Source: Spirochaetaceae bacterium (GTDB lineage: Bacteria; Spirochaetota; Spirochaetia; Treponematales; Breznakiellaceae). Taken from it: DNA of 7,329 bases. The notes under the pieces are model-generated. The model did no database searches and was not told the origin of the DNA. It worked only from the letters and a program-made list of their open reading frames with translations. The position numbers and the translations under genes are program-made. Location of the stretch: assembly GCA_031280455.1 (NCBI GenBank), contig JAITGR010000170.1, positions 1-7,329 of the forward strand, read 5' to 3'. This document shows, piece after piece, positions 1-5,097 of this stretch. Each line of letters opens with the position of its first letter. Position 1 is the first letter of the stretch.

Positions 1-112
1 CCGTGCGGGAGGCTCTGCCCCCGCAACGCCCCCGCCGTTTCGCCGTACGTTGTTGACAGTGGGGCAGTGCCCGGAGCCAGTACAACTGGCATACCCAAAA
101 AATGTGGCGGAA
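1..112. other. Non-coding left edge with three short palindromes
   Basis: No convincing gene is visible between the window edge and the end of the RNA methyltransferase. Three stem-loops are present. Positions 4-9 (TGCGGG) pair with 20-25 (CCCGCA), with an inner GGC/GCC pair around a TCT loop and one bulged A. Positions 62-65 (GGGC) pair with 69-72 (GCCC). Positions 76-81 (GCCAGT) pair with 85-90 (ACTGGC) around an ACA loop. The third lies 23 bases past the methyltransferase stop and could end that leftward transcript, but no T-run follows it on the minus strand, so it is not a classical intrinsic terminator. Confidence 0.5.
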
Positions 113-1156
113 TTATGGCGAGGAAAAAACCACAAGACTTTCTATGTGCGCCGTCTGCGGGTAGAAGTCGTAAAAACTGAATGATTGCGGCACAAAACCA
201 CCGGCACACAACTCGGCACAGTCGCGCGCAAGCGAGCGCGGATTGCAGGAAATATACGCAAAAAGCCGCGGCGGATTTTCCAGAATGCAGCGCAGCAAGT
301 CCGGCGCAAGCCCCTCGCGCGGCGGGTCGGCGCACACAAAAGCCGGCCGTTCAAGCCCCGCGCGGGCACACATACGCCTGCCCCACGCCGCGTCAGAGGC
401 GGCGTAAAAAGCCGCGTTCGTTTCCCCCCAGACCCCCAAATTCTCGCGGGCAAGCGCCAGAGCGGTTTTGTCAGCTTCCATAAGCACCAGACGCGGAAAA
501 TGCTCCCGCAAAAACAGCGCGAACACACCCACCCCGCAGTACAAATCCCAGGCCGCCCCTTCGGGCGGCAGCCGGCGCATTACGGCGGCAAACTCCCCCA
601 GCAGCGCCTCCAGCAAACCAAGATTACTCTGAAAAAACACGCCGGCATCGATAGTCAGCGTTTTGTCCAGCAGCCGGATCTTCCCCCGCGCCCTGCCACC
701 CTCGCAAAACAACTCTCCGTCTTTGGCAAAAACCGCCCAGCGGTCTTTGTGAACCGGCGCGCCGAGCCGCCCCTCCCGCAAGGCGGCACGCAGCGCCGCG
801 CACGCCACCGGACAGTCGTCAACCGGCACAAGCTCGCCGCTGCGCTTCGCGCAAAAACCCGCCCGCGGCGCGGACTGTTTGGTAACGGCAAGTTTTTTAA
901 CACGGCGCGGCTCAGGCGGAGCAGGCGGCAGCCGGTGCAGCTCGAGCCGTGAGCGGTATTCGTACGGAGATGACGGAAACACGGCAAGCGGCGGCAGCGG
1001 CGTTGCATGGCCAAGCGCGCCTTCCAGCAGCGCCCGCAGCCGCGCGGCTTTTTCGGCAAGCTGCCGTTCGTACGGCACATCCTGGAGCGAACAACCGCCG
1101 CACCTGCCAAAGTACGGACACGGCGGAGTACAGCCGCCGCTCTGCGCCGCAGCCAT
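113..1156 (-). CDS. TrmA/RlmC/RlmD-family RNA (uracil-C5) methyltransferase, 4Fe-4S type
   Basis: Predicted SAM-dependent methyltransferase making 5-methyluridine in RNA, probably 23S rRNA, in the cytoplasm. From the ATG at 1156 it is 347 residues. Residues 13-22 read CPYFGRCGGC, and with Cys115 (DDCP) give the four cysteines expected for the family's [4Fe-4S] cluster. FFQSN lies at 174-178, the SAM-binding DLYCGVGVFAL at 204-214, and DPPREGL at 277-283. The catalytic cysteine is Cys304 in SCNPRSLARD. The proton-abstracting glutamate is Glu339 in HIES. There is no N-terminal TRAM domain, so the architecture is closer to RlmC than RlmD or TrmA-like fusions, but the target uridine cannot be assigned from sequence. 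An upstream in-frame ATG at 1225 would add 23 residues inside the preceding gene. I chose 1156 because its A is the last base of the upstream TAA stop (TAATG), implying translational coupling; no strong Shine-Dalgarno sequence is visible. Confidence 0.93.
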   Translation of the reverse strand: MAAAQSGGCTPPCPYFGRCGGCSLQDVPYERQLAEKAARLRALLEGALGHATPLPPLAVFPSSPYEYRSRLELHRLPPAPPEPRRVKKLAVTKQSAPRAGFCAKRSGELVPVDDCPVACAALRAALREGRLGAPVHKDRWAVFAKDGELFCEGGRARGKIRLLDKTLTIDAGVFFQSNLGLLEALLGEFAAVMRRLPPEGAAWDLYCGVGVFALFLREHFPRLVLMEADKTALALARENLGVWGETNAAFYAASDAAWGRRMCARAGLERPAFVCADPPREGLAPDLLRCILENPPRLFAYISCNPRSLARDCAELCAGGFVPQSFSFYDFYPQTAHIESLVVFSSP

Positions 1157-3168
1157 TATTTTTGCTGCCGCGCCATAGAAGATTCTTTGAACATCTGAAA
1201 CGTATCCTGCGCCTTGGCTACCCACAGGACCGGCGTTTCCCCGTCCTCGCCGGTTCTAAACAATTTAGGTACATCATTTGCGTATACAAAACTACGCTCG
1301 TCATTCATAATGTCGTCCAGCACCGTAACAATAGCGAGCGTAAAAAAAATCAGCGACACATTATCGCGCTGGTTTTTGGCGAGCAGCGCGTTAAGCCGTT
1401 TGGAAAGCGGATTTTCAATCTGAAAAAGATACGAATCCCAGGGATTTTCAATCCCCTCGACCATCGCCAATTTCTCCCGCCCCCCCGTTTTTTGCGCCTT
1501 GCCAATTTCCGTCGCCAAGAGGGAAAGACTCTTGCGAATCTGGCGCACAAATGGATACAGCGCCGTAATATCACTTTTTTTGAACGGCGGCGGTGTATTG
1601 TCTTTGTAAACATAATACGGAAAGAAAAAATACTTGCGCGTCCAGTGAATAGCCGAGCGCAGTTTAAGTGCGTACGGGCTGCCTTTTTTCTGGCTTGTCG
1701 CGTGCTGAAAAAGTTGTGTACATTCCTGAATACGCGGAATATACTGACGCTCAAAACTTTCGTTGGTTATTTTCTGCCAATTATCAAGCAGACTGTCAAA
1801 CGAAACATTAGCCTCGTCGCCGCTGCCGCGCCCGGCATCACCGCCAATCGCCGTAAAGCGGATTTTTCTAAAACCGTACAGCAGCTCTTCAATAATGCTG
1901 GAAAGAATCAGCACCAGCGCGCACGGGTCTTCCGGCGCGATGAGCTCCGCGCCCTTTGGCAGCGACTTTACATCGGCAAAATACGGGTAAAAATCGGGGA
2001 ACTCGTAAATGGACAAAAAACCCGCGCGCGGAAACAGCGAATTAAGGATGTCGAGGCCTTTGTCGAACGCTTTCTGTTCAGTTTCGGAAAATCCGGGCGC
2101 GCTCCCCGCCTCTGCGTCAAGCAGCGCGTTCACTTCGCCGGCGTCCGCGATCTCCTCTGAAACTTCCGGATTTTCCTGCGAAAAAATATCACCGGCAATA
2201 ATATCAGCCGGCGGCATAATGCGGTCAACTTTTGAAACACCCAAAAAACTTTCTATATTTTCTTCACACTCAATAAAAAAATCATCGTAATAGTAAAATT
2301 TTGAAGAAACTGTTTTTAGAAATAACGGATACAGCCGGCGGCGGACATCTTTGCATACAAACATAAACGAACTAATCACTTTGCCAATCAAGTGTTTCTT
2401 TTTTTCGGTTTCTGTGCTGGCGTTTTCCAGAAAAAGAATTCTGTACAAAGTATTGTATACTGTTTCTATATGCGGATTTACTTCCAGACATTCAAGCATG
2501 TATATAGGCCGGTAAACATGATACAAGAGCAGGCTAAAATCCGAAACATACGCATTGCCCGCATGTCGCAGCAGTTTGTTTTTTTCGGAATGGATGGCTT
2601 CGATATTCCAGCGCCGGATGGTGTCCAGCACCGTGAACGAAAATGAAGATATAGATTTTACTTTTTCGGACAGTGCCTGCTTGTTTCTGGGAAACAGCAT
2701 ACGTGTTTCGTTGACCAGGTAGTCCAGATTGTTGCAGTAATCAACCAGCACGCGCCGCACAAAGTATGCCGAAACGCGGTCCGGCGGCGGTCTAAGAAAC
2801 GAAAACCGCGAAATAAGTACCTGCAGCCAGGTTTTTATGCTGAACTCGTGGTCACCGCACAGCACGTCCATTTTTATACGGTCGGAGAACGCCGGCCGTT
2901 CCAGCGCCACTTTTCTGCCATGCCCTCCGGCATGATCCCCTTCCCGCTGCGGGCTGGTGTCCAGCGCTTCCACAATGCGCGCCGGCTTGCGCCCGCCTGC
3001 GTCCTGGCGCTTGGCTGGGCGCGGCTGCTCGTCCACGCTGGAGCGCTCCTTGCCAACCTCACCGCCGAGTATCGCCTGCATCTTGCGGGCTTCATCATCA
3101 GAAATTGGTCCTAAACGCTTTTTTACAGCATCAAGTTCACCACGTGCGTAAAGAGGTTTATCCGCCAT
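1156..3168 (-). CDS. Large cytoplasmic protein of unknown function (670 aa)
   Basis: I do not recognise this family. The protein has no signal peptide and no clear membrane segment. I see no Walker A, HD, zinc-finger or other catalytic motif. Residues 1-35 look helical. About 36-95 is a charged, low-complexity linker rich in Arg, Gly, Glu and Pro. Residues 96-315 are rich in Leu, Phe, Tyr and Arg and probably helical. A second acidic linker spans about 325-370. The C-terminal part, 370-660, is again helical and aromatic-rich. This suggests two folded domains joined by flexible acidic linkers. The open frame is long, and its composition matches real coding sequence. It is first gene of a leftward unit, overlapping the RNA methyltransferase by one base. 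No Shine-Dalgarno precedes the ATG at 3168, but a promoter lies so close that the mRNA may be leaderless. It is probably a lineage-restricted spirochaete protein; its pairing with an RNA-modifying enzyme does not by itself assign a role. Confidence 0.85.
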   Translation of the reverse strand: MADKPLYARGELDAVKKRLGPISDDEARKMQAILGGEVGKERSSVDEQPRPAKRQDAGGRKPARIVEALDTSPQREGDHAGGHGRKVALERPAFSDRIKMDVLCGDHEFSIKTWLQVLISRFSFLRPPPDRVSAYFVRRVLVDYCNNLDYLVNETRMLFPRNKQALSEKVKSISSFSFTVLDTIRRWNIEAIHSEKNKLLRHAGNAYVSDFSLLLYHVYRPIYMLECLEVNPHIETVYNTLYRILFLENASTETEKKKHLIGKVISSFMFVCKDVRRRLYPLFLKTVSSKFYYYDDFFIECEENIESFLGVSKVDRIMPPADIIAGDIFSQENPEVSEEIADAGEVNALLDAEAGSAPGFSETEQKAFDKGLDILNSLFPRAGFLSIYEFPDFYPYFADVKSLPKGAELIAPEDPCALVLILSSIIEELLYGFRKIRFTAIGGDAGRGSGDEANVSFDSLLDNWQKITNESFERQYIPRIQECTQLFQHATSQKKGSPYALKLRSAIHWTRKYFFFPYYVYKDNTPPPFKKSDITALYPFVRQIRKSLSLLATEIGKAQKTGGREKLAMVEGIENPWDSYLFQIENPLSKRLNALLAKNQRDNVSLIFFTLAIVTVLDDIMNDERSFVYANDVPKLFRTGEDGETPVLWVAKAQDTFQMFKESSMARQQK

Positions 3169-3203
3169 AGCAAGAGAGTACCAAAAAAAAGCGCGTCAGT
3201 CAA
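3168..3203 (-). promoter_or_regulatory. Sigma70-like promoter for the leftward pair, possibly leaderless
   Basis: On the minus strand TTGACT (3203-3198) is followed by a 17-base spacer containing eight T residues, then TACTCT (3180-3175). The -35 matches consensus at 5 of 6 positions, and the -10 keeps the most conserved first, second and last bases. A start seven bases past the -10 would fall on or next to the A of the ATG at 3168. Together with the missing Shine-Dalgarno this predicts a leaderless or near-leaderless mRNA. This is inferred from spacing only. Confidence 0.5.
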
Positions 3204-3268
3204 CGCGGCGGCACCGGAGGCGGGCGAGGGCGGCGCGCGAATTCCTCAATTTATCCCCTGCCGGCTAA

Positions 3269-3305
3269 GGCAACGCTGATTAAATCGAATCTAATCAGCA
3301 TTGCC
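3269..3305. repeat. Dispersed palindromic element, copy 1
   Basis: GGCAA (3269-3273) pairs with TTGCC (3301-3305). After one C/A mismatch, GCTGATTA (3275-3282) pairs with TAATCAGC (3292-3299), leaving the loop AATCGAATC. The 23 bases at 3274-3296 occur again as an exact reverse complement at 6435-6457. The 17 bases at 3270-3286 recur in direct orientation at 4372-4388. It therefore belongs to a small dispersed repeat family rather than being a private regulatory hairpin. Confidence 0.75.
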
Positions 3306-3309
3306 CTTT

Positions 3310-3337
3310 GTAATTGCTCATTTCATTACGCAATTAC
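3310..3337. repeat. Stem-loop, 8-bp perfect stem
   Basis: GTAATTGC (3310-3317) pairs exactly with GCAATTAC (3330-3337) across a 12-base loop. It lies between two other stem-loops in the divergent intergenic region. It is AT-rich, unlike the surrounding genes. No function can be read from it. Confidence 0.6.
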
Positions 3338-3343
3338 GGGTAA

Positions 3344-3385
3344 GAAGCAATGATTAAATGCTCGTTGGCATTTAATTATTGCTTC
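3344..3385. repeat. Long 18-bp stem-loop upstream of the lipoprotein gene
   Basis: GAAGCAAT (3344-3351) pairs with ATTGCTTC (3378-3385). ATTAAATGC (3353-3361) pairs with GCATTTAAT (3368-3376). Between the two blocks G3352 faces T3377, a G-U wobble in RNA. The loop is TCGTTG. The right arm and part of the loop overlap a candidate -35 element (TTGGCA, 3365-3370). It could therefore influence the lipoprotein promoter as DNA, but as RNA it would mostly lie upstream of the transcript. Confidence 0.65.
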
Positions 3386-3393
3386 CCTAAAGC
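3365..3393 (+). promoter_or_regulatory. Weak candidate promoter for the lipoprotein gene
   Basis: TTGGCA (3365-3370), a 17-base spacer and TAAAGC (3388-3393) have sigma70-like spacing. The -35 matches at 5 of 6 positions; the -10 is poor and lacks the final T. The predicted start near 3400 leaves a leader of about 24 bases including the GGAG at 3410-3413. It is the only reasonable candidate seen in this gap. Confidence 0.3.
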
Positions 3394-3423
3394 GGAAAAA
3401 CGCCGGGGGGGAGTACGTTGGGT

Positions 3424-4233
3424 ATGAAAACATCTTTTTTTCCCCGAATGTTTTGCCTGCGCCGTTTGGGTGCCGGCGGTGTGCTTGTTGGTGTTCTTTG
3501 TGCGGTGGCGATCTCGTGCGGCCAGGATATTTGCGGCGGTAGTTACGCGCTCAAGGCGCCGCCGCTGCCGGAAATCTGGGCGCAGACCCTGGGCGAGCCG
3601 TGCTGGCGGTTGGAATGGACGGACGAATGGGGCGCGGCGCAGGGTGCGGAGGCGGCGAGTCTGGACGGGTTTGCTATTGCGCCGCTGCTAACGGCGGCAA
3701 ATCCTGTCCGCGCCTGGCCGTACTGGCCGGATAAAGGCGTACGCCCCGGGGTATTTCGTGCCGCCGGCGCGATACTGCCGCTGGATATTGCCGGCGGCAC
3801 CATTACGTTGTCGTGGCTGGGCGGCGTAGAGGCGTACTTTTATCAGCGGCTGGCCGCACTGGACAGCGAAAAGCGGCTGCCGCGGAATTTTGACTGGAAG
3901 CGGTTCCGCGCGTTATTTTTGGAAGAAAAACTGGACACCGCCGTGCGGTTAAACCCCTGGAGCGTTGACTGGGACGCGGTGGCGCAGAAAACAGCCGCGT
4001 CTGGCTTTAGCGCCAGCAGATTAAAGCCGGCAAAAACATTCGGGGCCATAAGCGTACCGCTGCCTGCGGACGGCCCCTGGTTTGGTGTGTCGCCGTTTTC
4101 CGCGCCGGAAGCATGGAAAGCCGGCGAAAAAGTTTCGCTCGCCTATTTTGAACATACCGCCAACTACTTTTGCCCCGAGGGGTGGCTGCGCTGCGCCAAA
4201 GGCGTCTGGCTATTCCACCCCTACATCCGTTAA
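3424..4233 (+). CDS. Trp-rich predicted lipoprotein of unknown function
   Basis: The 269-residue product begins with basic residues (Arg8, Arg13, Arg14), then a hydrophobic stretch at about 16-30 and a lipobox-like AISC with the lipidated cysteine at Cys32. Ser at -1 and Ile at -2 fit the relaxed spirochaete lipobox better than the enterobacterial one. The mature part should be attached to the outer face of the inner membrane or to the outer membrane. It has no recognised domain. Fourteen tryptophans in 269 residues is high and spread along the chain, suggesting a compact globular fold. Start choice: ATG 3424 has GGAG at 3410-3413 ten bases upstream; a TTG at 3418 would add two residues but leave only four bases to the GGAG. 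It stands alone, divergent from the 670-residue gene, and a hairpin follows its stop by five bases. I cannot assign a function. Confidence 0.85.
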   Translation: MKTSFFPRMFCLRRLGAGGVLVGVLCAVAISCGQDICGGSYALKAPPLPEIWAQTLGEPCWRLEWTDEWGAAQGAEAASLDGFAIAPLLTAANPVRAWPYWPDKGVRPGVFRAAGAILPLDIAGGTITLSWLGGVEAYFYQRLAALDSEKRLPRNFDWKRFRALFLEEKLDTAVRLNPWSVDWDAVAQKTAASGFSASRLKPAKTFGAISVPLPADGPWFGVSPFSAPEAWKAGEKVSLAYFEHTANYFCPEGWLRCAKGVWLFHPYIR

Positions 4234-4237
4234 TAGG

Positions 4238-4270
4238 CTTGTTCCAAAACCCGGTTGGTTTCGGAACAAG
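4238..4270 (+). repeat. TGTYCYAAAAY hairpin, copy A (possible terminator of lipoprotein gene)
   Basis: CTTGTTCC (4238-4245) pairs with GGAACAAG (4263-4270). After an A/C mismatch, AAACC (4247-4251) pairs with GGTTT (4257-4261) around the loop CGGTT. It starts five bases after the lipoprotein stop, so it may protect or end that mRNA. Only TCTTGCAGTTT follows, so a T-run is lacking. It shares its arm sequence and A/C mismatch position with the hairpin at 4335-4366, and its arm sequence with the one at 6502-6529. Confidence 0.65.
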
Positions 4271-4283
4271 TCTTGCAGTTTCT

Positions 4284-4309
4284 CAGGCTAAAGCCTGGGA
4301 CTAAAGTCC
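4284..4309. repeat. Twin mini-palindromes with a shared CTAAAG core
   Basis: CAGGCTAAAGCCTG (4284-4297) is followed with no gap by GGACTAAAGTCC (4298-4309). Each is a perfect short inverted repeat around AA. Both share the central CTAAAG while the arms differ, so the second is not a simple duplication of the first. Confidence 0.65.
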
Positions 4310-4334
4310 GACGAAACATGCATTTTTAAGCGGA

Positions 4335-4366
4335 AGCTGTTCTAAAACTGAAGTTTCAGAACAGCT
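4335..4366. repeat. TGTYCYAAAAY hairpin, copy B
   Basis: AGCTGTTCT (4335-4343) pairs with AGAACAGCT (4358-4366). After an A/C mismatch, AAACT (4345-4349) pairs with AGTTT (4352-4356) around GA. The architecture, including the mismatch, is the same as at 4238-4270, while several stem bases have changed on both sides. That pattern suggests pairing is maintained. Confidence 0.65.
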
Positions 4367-4371
4367 CTAAT

Positions 4372-4388
4372 GCAACGCTGATTAAATC
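4372..4388. repeat. Dispersed element, partial copy 2
   Basis: These 17 bases, GCAACGCTGATTAAATC, are identical to 3270-3286. The right half of the palindrome is missing, since the sequence continues AGAATTAAACC instead. It is therefore a truncated or diverged copy. Confidence 0.65.
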
Positions 4389-4398
4389 AGAATTAAAC

Positions 4399-4455
4399 CA
4401 CGGAAGGCACGGAAATCACGCGGAAAGAGACCTCAATTCCGTGTCCTTTCCGCGT
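4399..4455. repeat. CACGGAA repeat block with overlapping inverted repeats
   Basis: CACGGAA occurs at 4399-4405 and 4408-4414, and as CACGCGGAA at 4417-4425. Inverted partners follow: TTCCGTG (4437-4443) complements the second unit, and CTTTCCGCGT (4446-4455) complements ACGCGGAAAG (4418-4427) over 10 bp. The two possible stems interleave, so they are probably alternatives rather than simultaneous. TTTTGT overlaps the end of the block, a weak terminator-like feature. I recall similar CACGGA-type repeats in intergenic DNA of other environmental bacteria; this was not searched. Confidence 0.6.
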
Positions 4456-4537
4456 TTTGTGCGACAGCGGCCTACGGACCAGAAAATGGCAGGTTTGTGT
4501 TCCTCCAGCGCAGTCTGTCCACGAGAAGACCAAAGTC

Positions 4538-4566
4538 TTTACCAATGAAATGATATGTGCTACATT
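4538..4566 (+). promoter_or_regulatory. Promoter of tRNA-Arg, extended -10 type
   Basis: TTTACC (4538-4543), a 17-base spacer and TACATT (4561-4566) form a sigma70-like promoter. The -10 is preceded by TGC, giving the extended TGnTAnnnT form. The predicted start is near 4573, exactly where the small palindrome in front of the tRNA begins. Confidence 0.55.
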
Positions 4567-4572
4567 GATTTT

Positions 4573-4587
4573 GTTGCCGATGGCAAC
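4573..4587 (+). other. 5' leader hairpin abutting tRNA-Arg
   Basis: GTTGCC (4573-4578) pairs with GGCAAC (4582-4587) around GAT. It ends two bases before the tRNA acceptor stem and would form the very 5' end of the precursor if transcription starts at 4573. It could affect RNase P access or leader decay; this is inference. Confidence 0.5.
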
Positions 4588-4589
4588 AT

Positions 4590-4662
4590 GGCCCTGTAGC
4601 TCAATGGATAGAGCACCGCCCTCCTAAGGCGGGTGTTGGCAGTTCGATTCCGCCCAGGGTCA
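4590..4662 (+). tRNA. tRNA-Arg, anticodon CCT
   Basis: The sequence folds as a 73-nt cloverleaf. The acceptor GGCCCTG (4590-4596) pairs with CAGGGTC (4655-4661), with one G-U pair and discriminator A4662. The D stem is GCTC/GAGC (4599-4602 with 4611-4614). The anticodon stem is CCGCC/GGCGG (4616-4620 with 4628-4632) around CTCCTAA, so the anticodon is CCT at 4623-4625, reading AGG. The variable loop is five bases. The T loop TTCGATT (4643-4649) is canonical. The T stem GGCAG/CCGCC has an A4641/C4651 mismatch where a G-C pair would be expected. CCA is not encoded. Confidence 0.95.
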
Positions 4663-4722
4663 ATCTTTCTTTACCAGCCTTTCGATAATTCCGCCGGATT
4701 TTGAACACACGCAAACGGCTAA

Positions 4723-4742
4723 GCCGAAAATCCGCATGGATG
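4723..4742. repeat. Direct repeat, copy 1 of 2 (20 bases)
   Basis: These 20 bases, beginning GCCGAAAATCC and ending CATGGATG, are identical to 4900-4919. Copy 1 takes part in an imperfect nested hairpin with CGGATTTT upstream. Confidence 0.75.
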
Positions 4743-4899
4743 GGCGGCATGGAAAGCCGCTGGGAGTAGGCAAGGCCGCAAAGCGGCCTTGGTTTAGTTT
4801 ACGCTTTGCGTAAACTAAACGCTAACCCAAACGCCATGGATGGCCGCCAAGGATGGCGGCTGGTTACCAAGTGTGGAGTTTGGCTTCGCCAAACTCCAT

Positions 4900-4919
4900 G
4901 CCGAAAATCCGCATGGATG
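4900..4919. repeat. Direct repeat, copy 2 of 2 (20 bases)
   Basis: Identical to 4723-4742, 177 bases downstream in the same orientation. Here the sequence forms the left arm, loop and start of the right arm of the perfect 15-bp hairpin at 4899-4932. Confidence 0.75.
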
Positions 4920-5067
4920 CGGATTTTCGGCAGCGCAAGCGATTGCAGTGGAAATACTTTTTGCCGGAGGCAAAAGATTGGAACGGAAAGCGCGGTGCCC
5001 ACCGGCGCTGGCGCCGGTGGGCATGCGCCCAAATTTTTTACCTGCCTGCCGTGATGCCCGAGATGCC

Positions 5068-5097
5068 TTGACGTCCGGCGCGCGTGTCTTGTATAGT
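5068..5097 (+). promoter_or_regulatory. Promoter of fabF (P1)
   Basis: TTGACG (5068-5073), an 18-base spacer and TATAGT (5092-5097) match consensus at 5 of 6 positions in each box. The predicted start is near 5104, leaving a leader of about 65 bases. A second perfect -35, TTGACA at 5109-5114, is followed by A-rich AAAAAT at 5131-5136 (16-base spacer), a weaker possible P2. No clear operator palindrome is visible between them. Confidence 0.65.

Larger units (their letters stand above)
4695..5023. repeat. Array of about nine stem-loops between tRNA-Arg and fabF
   Basis: In order: a nested hairpin 4695-4702/4727-4734 with an inner CGGC/GCCG; GCGGC/GCCGC (4744-4748, 4756-4760); CAAGGCCGC/GCGGCCTTG (4771-4779, 4783-4791); a perfect 13-bp stem at 4792-4804/4808-4820; GCCGCC/GGCGGC (4843-4848, 4855-4860); a perfect 11-bp stem at 4874-4884/4888-4898; a perfect 15-bp stem at 4899-4913/4918-4932; TTTTGCC/GGCAAAA (4959-4965, 4969-4975); and a perfect 12-bp stem at 4996-5007/5012-5023. 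Six of the loops are three or four bases. Some neighbours touch with no spacer (4791/4792, 4898/4899). The block is not a protein gene by any recognisable product. Its role is unknown: it could be accumulated palindromic mobile elements, a structured RNA, or a transcription barrier behind the tRNA. Confidence 0.8.

Noticed and set aside
1157..1225. Longer N terminus for the RNA methyltransferase from ATG 1225
   Set aside because: It would overlap the end of the upstream gene by 70 bases, and the added residues do not resemble the family. The TAATG coupling at 1156 is simpler.
949..2160. 403-codon open frame on the plus strand
   Set aside because: It lies antisense to the RNA methyltransferase and the 670-residue gene. 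Its translation is basic and low in recognisable motifs, while the opposite strand encodes clear protein sequence.
3418..3423. TTG start for the lipoprotein
   Set aside because: Only four bases separate it from GGAG; the ATG at 3424 has better spacing and adds a normal basic N terminus directly.
4695..5023. Integron attC array
   Set aside because: Spirochaete integrons exist, but attC sites need a conserved GTTRRRY/RYYYAAC core at the ends and cassettes between them; the hairpins touch each other and enclose no genes.
4695..5023. CRISPR array
   Set aside because: The repeats are unrelated palindromes, without a constant repeat and regularly sized spacers, and no cas gene is visible.
4996..5039. 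Intrinsic terminator before fabF
   Set aside because: A strong 12-bp stem is present, but the T-run begins about ten bases after it. A smaller GGGC/GCCC pairing next to the T-run would compete with the stem. Possible, but not called separately from the array.
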